Source of the DNA: Lachnospiraceae bacterium
GTDB taxonomy: Bacteria; Bacillota; Clostridia; Lachnospirales; Lachnospiraceae
Length of the DNA stretch: 64,000 nt
Direction of reading: 5' to 3'
Assembly (NCBI GenBank): GCA_030524635.1
Contig: JAUNGG010000007.1
Span: 25,029 to 89,028 of the forward strand
The translations under genes and the position numbers were made by a program. The notes under the pieces are model-generated. The model was not told where the DNA came from and did no database searches. It saw only the letters and a list, made by a program, of their open reading frames with translations. Below, piece by piece: positions 34,773 to 42,509 of this stretch (positions are counted from its first letter, which is position 1; each line of letters opens with the position of its first letter).

Positions 34773-35300
34773 ATGTGGATATCTTTTTTGATCTGGTTAT
34801 CATCGGCACTGATGCCTTTTGCCATCTTTTACATCGTAGGCTTCGGCCTGATGGCAAAAAGGCCGGTGTTCGATGATTTTTTATTGGGAGCAAGAGCGGG
34901 AATGAAAACCACTGCAGAAATCTTTCCCACTCTGGCCGGCCTTCTGGTTTCGGTGGGAGTGCTGCGTGCATCCGGATTTCTAGATTTTTTAAGTGAATGC
35001 TTAAAAGGGCCGGCATCCATCCTGCATATCCCCTCAGAGCTGGTTCCCATCTCGCTGCTCCGCCTGGTGTCTAATTCTGCTGCTACCGGTCTGCTGCTGG
35101 ATCTTTTCAAAGAACAGGGACCGGACAGTCCCCTGGGAATCATGGCCTCCCTTCTTCTCAGCAGTACAGAAACGGTTTTTTACTGTCTCAGCATTTACTT
35201 TGGAAGTGTAGGAATTCGAAAGACTCGATATGCCTTGCCAGGCGCTTTTCTGACTACCATAGCCGGGATTGCAGCCAGTATATGGTTAGGAGGAATGTAA
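34773..35300 (+). CDS. spmB: Spore maturation protein B
   Basis: A 175-residue membrane protein of the nucleoside-recognition/Gate family matching SpmB throughout: hydrophobic N-terminus with MPFAIFYIVGFGLMAKRPVFD, GAKAGMKT-like GARAGMKTTAEIFPTL, LPAELVPISLLRLVSNSAATG-like PSELVPISLLRLVS, and STETVFYCLSIYFGSVGIRKTRY. In Bacillus the spmA and spmB genes are neighbours and both are needed for spore core dehydration; here spmA is at 3093. The gene is preceded by a possible sporulation promoter and stands between trpA and murL. The ribosome binding site is weak. Confidence 0.9.
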   Translation: MWISFLIWLSSALMPFAIFYIVGFGLMAKRPVFDDFLLGARAGMKTTAEIFPTLAGLLVSVGVLRASGFLDFLSECLKGPASILHIPSELVPISLLRLVSNSAATGLLLDLFKEQGPDSPLGIMASLLLSSTETVFYCLSIYFGSVGIRKTRYALPGAFLTTIAGIAASIWLGGM

Positions 35301-35351
35301 TCACTTGCAAAACCATAGCTTGTCGGATATAATCTAATTGATTGTGACAGG

Positions 35352-35378
35352 GTAACGGTTCAGTACCCTCACAATTAC
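35352..35378 (+). repeat. Dispersed 27-bp palindromic element, copy B
   Basis: GTAACGGTT + CAGTACCCTC + ACAATTAC. It is embedded in a larger inverted repeat (TTGTGACAGGGTA with TACCCTCACAA, 35343-35374) and followed by a GGCTTCTG/CAGAAGCC hairpin (35384-35419), all in the leader of the murL gene. Confidence 0.7.
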
Positions 35379-35436
35379 GTGACAGGCTTCTGTTTGGATC
35401 AAGTTCACCTCAGAAGCCGGGATGAGAGGATAAAAA

Positions 35437-36906
35437 ATGACAAAGACCATGGAAAATCATACGGCAAAATATCAGATGTTCCGGGCAAAATATCCGGAAT
35501 TTATTTATCATAGCTATGACATTCAGGAAACCGATACCGAGTTGGCGGTGACCTATCATTTTGAAATTACTGGTCTGGCACAGTTTGCTCCCACCTGGCG
35601 ATTCCCAAAGCCCCAGGAGAAGGCAGGACAGACTCCGTCTATGGATATGGCGGAAAATCAGAAAAATATGGAAAAAGAGGAAAAGGATGTTCTGTTAGAG
35701 CAGATGATCTTTTCTCTGGGCATGGTGGAGCTGGTCAGCTACTGGAAAATCACCTGTTCTCCCAGGGTGCTGGTTCAGGCCGGCAGCCTGGATCAGAAGC
35801 AGATCGACTGGTGGAAGGATCTGTACTTCAATGGTCTGGGAGAGTTCTTCTATGTGAATCACATTGATGGCGCAGATGGAGAAACCTTTATGGAAATTCA
35901 GGCGGTTTCCCAATCTCCAGCGCCAGCTGCAGCATTCGCTTCGGCAGCTTCCACACCGGGCCCAGGTACAAGGGTGCTGGTTCCCATCGGCGGGGGCAAG
36001 GATTCTGTGGTTACGCTGGAGCTTTTAAAGGAAGCAGGAGCAGAGCGCTTCGGATATATCATTAACCCCAGAGGTGCCACAGTCCACACTGCAGAGGTAG
36101 CAGAACTTCCGGCAGAGCAGGTAATCTCGGCAAAGCGTACTCTGGACAAAAATATGCTGGAACTGAATAAACAGGGATTCTTAAACGGGCATACGCCATT
36201 CTCCGCAATCGTAGCCTTTTCCGCTTTGATTGCAGCAAGACTGTATCAGCTTCCCTACATTGCTCTGTCCAATGAATCAAGTGCCAATGAGAGCACGGTT
36301 CAGGGCAGCACCGTGAATCATCAGTATTCCAAAAGCTTCCGGTTTGAACAGGATTTCCATGAGTATGCTGACGTATATCTTCCGGGCAGCAGTTATTATT
36401 TCAGTATGCTGCGGCCGTTAAGCGAATTCCAGATTGCCAAATATTTTGCAGGCTGCAAAGCTTATCATAAGATCTTTCGAAGCTGCAATGTGGGCAGCAA
36501 GACGGACATCTGGTGCGGTCATTGTCCGAAATGCCTGTTTGTCTATCTGATCCTGTCCCCGTTTTTAAAGACCGGGGAGGTGGCTGATATCTTTGGCCGG
36601 AATATGCTGGAAGATGAGACGCTGACTGGTACTCTGGAGCAGCTTGTAGGCATTCAGGAGGAAAAGCCCTTTGAGTGTGTGGGCAGCCGCAGCGAGATCA
36701 ATACGGCGATCATGCTGACCATCCGGCGGATGGAGCTGGAAGGAGAAAAGCTGCCGGTATTATTTGAATACTATAAGAAAACCGGTCTTTATGAGCAGTA
36801 CTGCGGGGCAGGTGATGCATATTCAGGAGCCTTTGACGAGGAAAATCTGGTGCCGGAGCCGTGGAAGGAGCTGGTGCGGCAGCGGTGTGCGCAGACGGAA
36901 AGGTGA
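35437..36906 (+). CDS. murL: MurL-type UDP-MurNAc-L-Ala-L-Glu epimerase
   Basis: The 489-residue protein has the hallmarks of the MurL family: an N-terminal half with YHFEITGL and a central ATP-pyrophosphatase-like loop VPIGGGKDSVVTLELL (183-198), NPRGATVHTAE, ALSNESSANESTV (276-288), a C-terminal cysteine motif CGHCPKC (360-366) and RSEINTAIM. MurL, described in Xanthomonas, epimerises the terminal L-Glu of UDP-MurNAc-L-Ala-L-Glu to D-Glu with ATP and works with MurD2, which adds L-Glu. A MurD-like ligase gene follows on the same strand after 131 bp, which strongly supports the assignment. AGAGG precedes ATG 35437. Confidence 0.8.
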   Translation: MTKTMENHTAKYQMFRAKYPEFIYHSYDIQETDTELAVTYHFEITGLAQFAPTWRFPKPQEKAGQTPSMDMAENQKNMEKEEKDVLLEQMIFSLGMVELVSYWKITCSPRVLVQAGSLDQKQIDWWKDLYFNGLGEFFYVNHIDGADGETFMEIQAVSQSPAPAAAFASAASTPGPGTRVLVPIGGGKDSVVTLELLKEAGAERFGYIINPRGATVHTAEVAELPAEQVISAKRTLDKNMLELNKQGFLNGHTPFSAIVAFSALIAARLYQLPYIALSNESSANESTVQGSTVNHQYSKSFRFEQDFHEYADVYLPGSSYYFSMLRPLSEFQIAKYFAGCKAYHKIFRSCNVGSKTDIWCGHCPKCLFVYLILSPFLKTGEVADIFGRNMLEDETLTGTLEQLVGIQEEKPFECVGSRSEINTAIMLTIRRMELEGEKLPVLFEYYKKTGLYEQYCGAGDAYSGAFDEENLVPEPWKELVRQRCAQTER

Positions 36907-37037
36907 GCAGCAGGGGGTTCGCCGGAGGTCTGCGGCAAAAGGCGGGCGGCATCTGCGGAAGCTGTGAAAAAGGAGAAGCATCAGTCGGACCGGGAATCGA
37001 AACGGAGAAAAGCCGGATAAAACGGAGGAATAGAATC

Positions 37038-38435
37038 ATGACGCAGATTGACCCTTTTGTGAAAGGGAAAAAGGTACTGCTTCTGGGATTCGGGCGGGAA
37101 GGACAGTCTACCTACCGGATGCTGGAGCGAACGAAAGCATACAGGGAGCTTGCCATTGCAGATCAGATGGTAAAGCATCCGTGGCTGCCAGATCCGGATA
37201 TTACCTGGATCGCCGGGCCGGATTATCAGAAAACTATGGATGATTATGATGTGGTCTTTAAAAGTCCTGGAATCGTGCTGGAGAAACCGATTGAGGAATA
37301 CCGATGCAGGATCATTTCTCAGACAGAGGTATTTTTCCAGTTATTCCGGGATCAGATCATAGGAATTACCGGGACGAAGGGAAAGAGCACCACCACCTCC
37401 CTTCTGTACCACATCTTAAAGTCGGCAGGCAGGAAGACGCTGATTGCCGGAAATATCGGCATTCCCGCCTTTGATCAGGCAGATCAGGTGACGGAGGATA
37501 CCGATATTGTATTTGAGATGTCCTGCCATCAATTGGAATATATGACGGTGTCGCCTCATATTGGACTTCTGTTAAATATTCATGAGGAGCATCTGGATCA
37601 TTACGGAACCATGGAAAAGTATGTGGCAGCCAAGCAGCAGATCTACCGGAATCAAGGACCGGATGATCTTCTGCTCTGCAGTACCCAGTGCCTGCCCGAG
37701 GAGGGAACCTGCCCATCCAGGCTGATCATTGTGGAGGATCTGGGAGAACAGACGGAGGCGGAACAGGAAGGGAAGAGGAAGGAAGAGCTGCAGAGAAGGC
37801 TGGCAGATGCAGATACGGTGTATCTTTCCGGAATTTCGATTTTCTGGAAGGAAAACCGCTATCAGATCCCAACGGATGAGATCCAGCTGCTGGGGCATCA
37901 CAACTATTATGATATTGCCTTTGTCTATGCTGTGTGCAAATCCATAGGAGTCAGCGATGAAGCGTTTACACAGGGGCTGAAGACCTTCGAACCCCTTCCT
38001 CACCGGCTGCATTATGTGGGAGTGCAGGATGGGATCCGCTATTACGATGACTCGATTTCCACCATCTGTGATACCACCATTCAGGCACTGAATACCTTAA
38101 AGGATGCAGATACGGTTCTGATCGGCGGTATGGACCGAGGAATCGATTATCAGGAGCTGATTGAATATCTTTCTGTCAGTCCCATTCCTCATATTATTTT
38201 GATGGAGGCTACCGGAAAGAGGATCTATGAGGAGATCTGCCAAAGCTTTCCGAAGTTTCGTCAGCCGGAGCGCCTGGTTCTCACCGATCATCTGGAGGAT
38301 GCGGTGAAGCAGGCGAAGAAAGTGACCAGACCGGGACGAAGCTGTGTTCTGTCTCCGGCAGCAGCCAGTTACGGAATCTTTAAAAATTTTGAAGAGCGGG
38401 GCGATGTATTTAAGAAGCTGGTGCTGGAAGCATAA
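37038..38435 (+). CDS. MurD-like UDP-MurNAc-L-Ala:glutamate ligase (probably MurD2)
   Basis: A 465-residue Mur ligase. It has an N-terminal Rossmann segment (KVLLLGFGREGQST), the central ATP site GITGTKGKSTTTSLL (109-123), the FEMSCHQLEYM strand, NIHEEHLDHYGTMEKY with the metal-binding His, LPHRLHYVG and the C-terminal YYDDSISTICDTTIQAL. It adds glutamate to UDP-MurNAc-L-Ala. Because its neighbour is MurL, L-Glu rather than D-Glu is the expected substrate, as in Xanthomonas MurD2. GGAGG at 37024-37028 marks ATG 37038; the 131 bp before it are GC-rich and apparently non-coding. Which isomer it uses cannot be settled from motifs by eye. Confidence 0.85.
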   Translation: MTQIDPFVKGKKVLLLGFGREGQSTYRMLERTKAYRELAIADQMVKHPWLPDPDITWIAGPDYQKTMDDYDVVFKSPGIVLEKPIEEYRCRIISQTEVFFQLFRDQIIGITGTKGKSTTTSLLYHILKSAGRKTLIAGNIGIPAFDQADQVTEDTDIVFEMSCHQLEYMTVSPHIGLLLNIHEEHLDHYGTMEKYVAAKQQIYRNQGPDDLLLCSTQCLPEEGTCPSRLIIVEDLGEQTEAEQEGKRKEELQRRLADADTVYLSGISIFWKENRYQIPTDEIQLLGHHNYYDIAFVYAVCKSIGVSDEAFTQGLKTFEPLPHRLHYVGVQDGIRYYDDSISTICDTTIQALNTLKDADTVLIGGMDRGIDYQELIEYLSVSPIPHIILMEATGKRIYEEICQSFPKFRQPERLVLTDHLEDAVKQAKKVTRPGRSCVLSPAAASYGIFKNFEERGDVFKKLVLEA

Positions 38436-38515
38436 AAATAATGGGCAGATATCCTTTTCCTGGAAAAAACACAAAAAAATCACAACCTCGTAAGAATTTT
38501 CTAAGGATTACCTGG

Positions 38516-38544
38516 TTGTGGAACCTGAAAAAATCATGTATAAT
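38516..38544 (+). promoter_or_regulatory. Promoter of the FabT-like MarR gene
   Basis: TTGTGG (38516-38521), 17-bp spacer, TATAAT (38539-38544). A 7-bp inverted repeat (CACAACC 38481-38487, GGTTGTG 38514-38520) borders the -35 and may be part of an operator. Confidence 0.7.
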
Positions 38545-38664
38545 CAGCAGGTACGCGAAGCACGGCGAGAAAGCAGAGAGGCTGGTACAGCATTCCATCA
38601 GGATGCCGGGCCGGAAGCACAGCCGATATGCACAGGAGAGGCGGAAGCTGAGAAAGGAATACGC

Positions 38665-39105
38665 GTGGACAGTTACGGAACATTGAATGAGGTATTGGTA
38701 AATTTGTTTCGGGATATTCTGGAGATCGAGGAGAAGGCGCTGGCCACCTCGGAGTTCCAGGATCTTACGAATAATGATATGCATGTGATCGAGGCCATCG
38801 GGATGGAACAGCCGAAGAATATGTCTGCCATTGCCAAAACATTATCTGTTACCGTGGGCACGCTGACCATTGCCATGAACAGCCTGGTAAAGAAGGGGTA
38901 TGTGACCCGGGAGCGCGGTCAGGCTGACCGGCGGGTGGTGTACATCTCCCTTTCTGATAAGGGGCGGGCAGCCTTTGAGCATCATGCACGGTTCCATCAG
39001 GAAATGATCCAGAGTGTAACCGATCGATTGTCAAAGGAGGAGCTGGATGCGCTGACAAAGGCTTTGACTGTTTTAAATCAGTGGTTTCGCGAAAAGGAAA
39101 TTTAG
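38665..39105 (+). CDS. MarR family regulator, FabT-like
   Basis: A 146-residue winged-helix regulator. It begins MDSYGTLNEVLVNLFRDILEIEEKAL and has LTNNDMHVIEAIG, MSAIAKTLSVTVGTLTIAMN (recognition helix) and the wing RERGQADRRVVYISLSDKG. This form resembles FabT, the repressor of fatty-acid synthesis in Firmicutes, but no fab genes are nearby. GTG 38665 is preferred: the TATAAT at 38539-38544 lies inside the longer open frame starting at 38518, so that frame cannot be translated from this promoter's transcript, and AAAGGA lies 6-7 bases before the GTG. The long leader of about 110 nt is unexplained. Confidence 0.82.
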   Translation: MDSYGTLNEVLVNLFRDILEIEEKALATSEFQDLTNNDMHVIEAIGMEQPKNMSAIAKTLSVTVGTLTIAMNSLVKKGYVTRERGQADRRVVYISLSDKGRAAFEHHARFHQEMIQSVTDRLSKEELDALTKALTVLNQWFREKEI

Positions 39106-39163
39106 AATGGAATTGTGCTCCTGAGCCATAACATTCAATTGATATGAAGGAGGCTATATCACT

Positions 39164-39727
39164 ATGAAAAAATGCATCATGTTTTTGGCATCAGCCATGA
39201 TGGTGCTGTCTTTAGCAGCATGTACCCCAACCCCGGAGAAGGAAAGCGCCAGCGGACAGGCAGCTATGCCGCCTACTACGGAGGCCTTTAAGGCAGATAC
39301 CGCGGAAATTCGAAATCAGGGAAATGAGGAGCTGACGGAAATGGCTGCTGTTTCTATCTATCGGGTGAATAAGAACCGGAATGGGCTGGTTCAGGAGATG
39401 GATGCACTGGAGACAGAGGAGCTGGATGCTCAGGCGATCGTGGATCTGATGATCGAGTACGGTTCCTTAGAGGAAGGAACGGAAGTGGTAAGTTTTGAGG
39501 AGAGCGATGGCAAGGCGGTCCTCAACTTAAACCAGATTACCAGTTCCGATGACGCCATGGAGATCCGTCTGGCTGTAGAAGCCATTGTAAATACCTTTAC
39601 GGAAAATTATGAGCTGGAGGGCGGATTGATCCTGCAGGAAAACGGAGAGGTTTACACCATCGATTCTGTTGAAGCAGAGGCTGACGGCGCCATGTATTAT
39701 GATGATGTTTACCGGAAATTTGAATAA
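39164..39727 (+). CDS. GerMN-like lipoprotein
   Basis: A 187-residue secreted lipoprotein: basic start, hydrophobic stretch and lipobox LAAC, then a Ser/Pro-rich linker. The remaining ~120 residues read as one GerMN-type domain (AVSIYRVNKNRNGLVQEM, IVDLMIEYGSLEEGTEVVSF, AVLNLNQ, AVEAIVNTFTENYEL). GerMN domains occur in the germination/sporulation protein GerM and in exported proteins of unknown role. AAGGAGG precedes ATG 39164. It is followed by a strong terminator; it may be co-transcribed with the MarR gene 58 bp upstream. Confidence 0.72.
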   Translation: MKKCIMFLASAMMVLSLAACTPTPEKESASGQAAMPPTTEAFKADTAEIRNQGNEELTEMAAVSIYRVNKNRNGLVQEMDALETEELDAQAIVDLMIEYGSLEEGTEVVSFEESDGKAVLNLNQITSSDDAMEIRLAVEAIVNTFTENYELEGGLILQENGEVYTIDSVEAEADGAMYYDDVYRKFE

Positions 39728-39753
39728 AATAAAAAATTAGAACGAAAAGAATC

Positions 39754-39789
39754 GGAGCCTGCAGATGATCCTGCAGGCTCCGGCCTTTT
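39754..39789 (+). terminator. Terminator after the GerMN-like gene
   Basis: GGAGCCTGCAG (39754-39764) pairs perfectly with CTGCAGGCTCC (39771-39781), loop of 6, then GGCCTTTTAT. It also lies at the end of the converging hsp20 gene. Confidence 0.8.
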
Positions 39790-39818
39790 ATGTGGAAGGG
39801 GGAGATTGTTATGAAACA

Positions 39819-40250
39819 TTAACCTTCAATGGAGATATATTTCTTATTCTCCACGGCAGGCTGTGCTTCCTTTTTCGGAACCATAAGCTTTAAGGTACCA
39901 TTTTCAAATTTGGCCTTGATATCTTCCTGAGTCATTGCGTCGCCCACATAAAAACTTCTGCTGCAGGATCCGCTGAAACGTTCCCGGCGGATGTATTTGC
40001 CGTTGTCATCCTTCTCATTATTTTCAGAATTCGATGTGGCATTGATGGTCAGGTAGCCATCCTTTAATTCAGCGGTAACATTCTCCTTCTTAACTCCAGG
40101 CAGGTTCATGGTGATTTCATAGCCCTGATCGGTATCCTTAATATCGGTTTTCATCAGTTCTGTGGTATTTGCTTCGTAGTGGTGTCCTCTGAATGGGTAT
40201 CCAAAAAAGTCATCAAGTAAATTTTCTCCAAAAATGCTAGGCATTAACAT
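39819..40250 (-). CDS. hsp20: Hsp20/alpha-crystallin small heat shock protein
   Basis: A 143-residue small heat shock protein: short N-terminal arm (FGENLLDDFFGYPF), alpha-crystallin domain with YEITMNLPGVKKENVTAELKDGYLTI and RRERFSGSCSRSFYVG, and the signature NGTLKLMVPKKE before a short tail. It forms oligomers that hold unfolding proteins for refolding. AAGGAG precedes the start. A CIRCE operator overlaps its promoter, so it is under HrcA control, in line with class I heat-shock genes. Confidence 0.95.
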   Translation of the reverse strand: MLMPSIFGENLLDDFFGYPFRGHHYEANTTELMKTDIKDTDQGYEITMNLPGVKKENVTAELKDGYLTINATSNSENNEKDDNGKYIRRERFSGSCSRSFYVGDAMTQEDIKAKFENGTLKLMVPKKEAQPAVENKKYISIEG

Positions 40251-40367
40251 ATATCATCGCTCCTTTTCCTTATAAACAAATTGTGTTTGATTGCTGGAAC
40301 AGGGGATGTTGGGGAACAAGAAGATTTATCAGCTCTTTTTGTATCCTCTCTCCTTTGTTCTATGTGT

Positions 40368-40396
40368 AATATAACACACATTATTAGCACTGTCAA
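40368..40396 (-). promoter_or_regulatory. hsp20 promoter
   Basis: On the minus strand TTGACA (40396-40391), 17-bp spacer and TATATT (40373-40368). The -35 box is inside the CIRCE element. Confidence 0.8.
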
Positions 40397-40410
40397 GAGG
40401 CGAGTGCTAA
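40384..40410 (-). promoter_or_regulatory. CIRCE operator (HrcA binding site)
   Basis: TTAGCACTG, nine bases, GAGTGCTAA: the CIRCE consensus with one substitution (final C to G in the left arm). It covers the -35 box of hsp20. Confidence 0.9.
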
Positions 40411-40471
40411 TTTCACAAAAAGTTCACATTTTCCAAGAAAAGGCTCATGCTATGCCGAAATAAAGGCATCC

Positions 40472-41086
40472 CTAATTTTCTAATATTCTACCGTCAATGG
40501 AAATAGTCACCACCTGCCATGGAATCAATTTTCCGCTTTCCTTCAGGGCGGTCACCGCTGCCCGTTCAATTCCGCCGCAGCAGGGAACCTCCATCCGCAG
40601 GATGGTCATGGATTTAATCTCATTTTGCCGGATGATTTCTGTCAGCTTTTCACTGTAATCCACAGAATCTAATTTTGGACATCCAATCAGAGTAACCTTT
40701 CCACGGATAAAATCCTGATGGAAGTTTCCATAAGCGTAAGCAGTACAGTCTGCAGCAATTAAAAGGTGGGCATTCTGGAAATATGGTGCACGAAGAGGAG
40801 CCAGCTTGATCTGTACCGGCCACTGGCGGAGCTGAGAGGAAACGCCCTTCTTCTGCTTATTAGCCATAACTGCGGCTTCATCGTAGGCAGCCGCTTCCCG
40901 CTCAATAAAATTGATTGCTCCGGCAGGACAGGCAGGGAGACAGTTGCCTAAGCCGTCGCAGTAATCATCCCGGATCAGCCTGGCCTTTCCATCGATAATA
41001 GCAATCGCCTCCTCCTGACAGGCCTCCGCACAAAGACCGCAGCCGTTGCATTTCTCTTCATCAATCTGAATAATTTTACGAATCAT
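40472..41086 (-). CDS. Two-[4Fe-4S] ferredoxin-domain protein
   Basis: A 204-residue protein: N-terminal pair of [4Fe-4S] sites (CNGCGLCAEACQ and a modified CDGLGNCLPACP, residues about 13-53), then a domain with further conserved cysteines (LIAADCTAYAYG, LIGCPKLD, VPCCGGIERA). This type is usually found beside a Crp/Fnr regulator and often beside the hybrid cluster protein gene in Clostridia, suggesting a role in nitrosative or redox stress; hcp itself is not in the window. AAGGAGG precedes the ATG. It is divergent from the Crp/Fnr gene, with 160 bp between them. Confidence 0.85.
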   Translation of the reverse strand: MIRKIIQIDEEKCNGCGLCAEACQEEAIAIIDGKARLIRDDYCDGLGNCLPACPAGAINFIEREAAAYDEAAVMANKQKKGVSSQLRQWPVQIKLAPLRAPYFQNAHLLIAADCTAYAYGNFHQDFIRGKVTLIGCPKLDSVDYSEKLTEIIRQNEIKSMTILRMEVPCCGGIERAAVTALKESGKLIPWQVVTISIDGRILEN

Positions 41087-41181
41087 ATGAAATCCTCCTT
41101 ATATATTGATATATCTGTTAAGAGTAAAAAGAAAATCCTTTACGTTACCGTCTCATTATAATAAAATAATCCTGAACTGTA

Positions 41182-41197
41182 TGTTGTTATAACAACA
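41182..41197 (+). promoter_or_regulatory. 16-bp perfect palindrome, likely Crp/Fnr operator
   Basis: TGTTGTTA-TAACAACA at 41182-41197, in the gap between the ferredoxin and Crp/Fnr genes and 50 bp before the latter's start. Size and symmetry fit a Crp/Fnr-type dimer site; it could control both genes. Confidence 0.65.
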
Positions 41198-41246
41198 AAA
41201 TCTTGCAGTTAAAGATAATCATTCTGGAAAGAAGGGAGCAGGAAAA

Positions 41247-41924
41247 ATGGACTATGATTTTCTGGCAGAAACGCTGCTGTTTCGTGGGATCACACCAGGG
41301 GAGATCAGCACCATGATGGACTGCCTGGGGGCGGAGAAAAAGCATTATGAGAAAAAAGAGGTGATCTGCCATGCAGGCGACACCATTTCTTCGATGGGAA
41401 TGGTTCTGTCCGGATGTGTTCACATTGAAAATGATGATCTATGGGGAAATAAAAGCATTTTGGACCAGGTAGGACCAGGTTTTGTATTTGCGGAAACTTA
41501 TGCGTGCATTCCCGGCGAGCCGCTTATGGTCAGTGTGACTGCAGCAGAGCCATCCGAGATCCTGTTTTTGAACACAAAGCGTCTTTTAAACACCTGTACC
41601 GGCACCTGCAGCCATCACAGTCGGCTGATCCAAAATCTGCTGCTGGTATCTGCCCAGAAAAATCTGAATCTGTCCCGGCGGATGTTCCACATGTCCTCTA
41701 AGACCATTCGGGGACGGCTGTTGTCCTATCTGTCCTTCCAGGCAGCCAGACAGGGAAGCTGTGCCTTTACCATCCCATTTAACCGCCAGCAGCTGGCAGA
41801 TTATCTGGGCGTGGATCGGAGTGCATTGTCCAATGAGCTGGGGAAAATGCAGAGAGATGGAATTTTGCAGGTGAAGAAGAATCGGTTTTGGTTGGCAGAA
41901 AAGGAAAATAAAAATGGGAAGTAA
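41247..41924 (+). CDS. Crp/Fnr family transcriptional regulator
   Basis: A 225-residue regulator: N-terminal cyclic-nucleotide-binding-like beta barrel (LFRGITPGEISTMMDCLGA, VICHAGDTISSMGMVLSGCVHIE), dimer helix and a C-terminal HTH (NRQQLADYLGVDRSALSNELGKMQRDG). There is no N-terminal Fnr-type cysteine cluster, so cAMP-independent sensing of redox or nitric oxide through another ligand is likely. It is divergent from the ferredoxin protein and probably regulates it, as this pairing is recurrent in Clostridia. GGAGCAGG precedes ATG 41247. Confidence 0.9.
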   Translation: MDYDFLAETLLFRGITPGEISTMMDCLGAEKKHYEKKEVICHAGDTISSMGMVLSGCVHIENDDLWGNKSILDQVGPGFVFAETYACIPGEPLMVSVTAAEPSEILFLNTKRLLNTCTGTCSHHSRLIQNLLLVSAQKNLNLSRRMFHMSSKTIRGRLLSYLSFQAARQGSCAFTIPFNRQQLADYLGVDRSALSNELGKMQRDGILQVKKNRFWLAEKENKNGK

Positions 41925-41934
41925 AAACTTCCCA

Positions 41935-42459
41935 TTAATGGATTTCGGCCGGAAACAATTCCGGACATCCTTCCTTTTGGATCTGCAGCACCCTCTGATT
42001 ACGGCTTCCCCGGAATTTCAGGGAAATATCATACAGATCCTGGTCAAACTCTCCATCTACCAGAATATCGATATAGGAGAGCAGCTCATCTGTCACCTCG
42101 CAGTGGGCGCGGCCTTCCGGATTTCGGATATCACGTTCATAGGTATATCCGGAGTAGCACCAGATATTTTTAGCTGGATACCGTTCCTTAAACTGCCGGA
42201 GCAGCTTAAGGAGCGCCCGCTGGTTTGACGGCTCCAGCGGTTCTCCTCCTAACAGGGACAGCCCTGCAATATATCCAGGCTTACAGGAGTCCAGGATCGT
42301 TTCCATGACCTCTTCTGTAAAATCCTCACCATAATTAAAATCCCAGGCTTCCTCATTAAAGCAGCCCTTACACCGGTGGGTACAGCCGGACACAAACAGG
42401 CTGGTGCGGACACCAAGACCGTTTGCAATGTCATAATATTTTATATTTGCATATTTCAT
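41935..42459 (-). CDS. nrdG: Anaerobic ribonucleotide reductase activating protein
   Basis: A 174-residue radical SAM protein. It has the CxxxCxxC cluster motif in SGCTHRCKGCFNEEAW, GGEPLEPSNQ, and the SAM-binding region YSGYTYERDI. It uses SAM and a [4Fe-4S] cluster to make the glycyl radical on NrdD. It is 50 bp downstream of nrdD on the same strand, and is presumably expressed from the NrdR-controlled promoter. Confidence 0.95.
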   Translation of the reverse strand: MKYANIKYYDIANGLGVRTSLFVSGCTHRCKGCFNEEAWDFNYGEDFTEEVMETILDSCKPGYIAGLSLLGGEPLEPSNQRALLKLLRQFKERYPAKNIWCYSGYTYERDIRNPEGRAHCEVTDELLSYIDILVDGEFDQDLYDISLKFRGSRNQRVLQIQKEGCPELFPAEIH

Positions 42460-42509
42460 TTCACACAGTACTCCAATATTTTTTGGCCTGCTTTCCTATT
42501 TGTTCCTGA

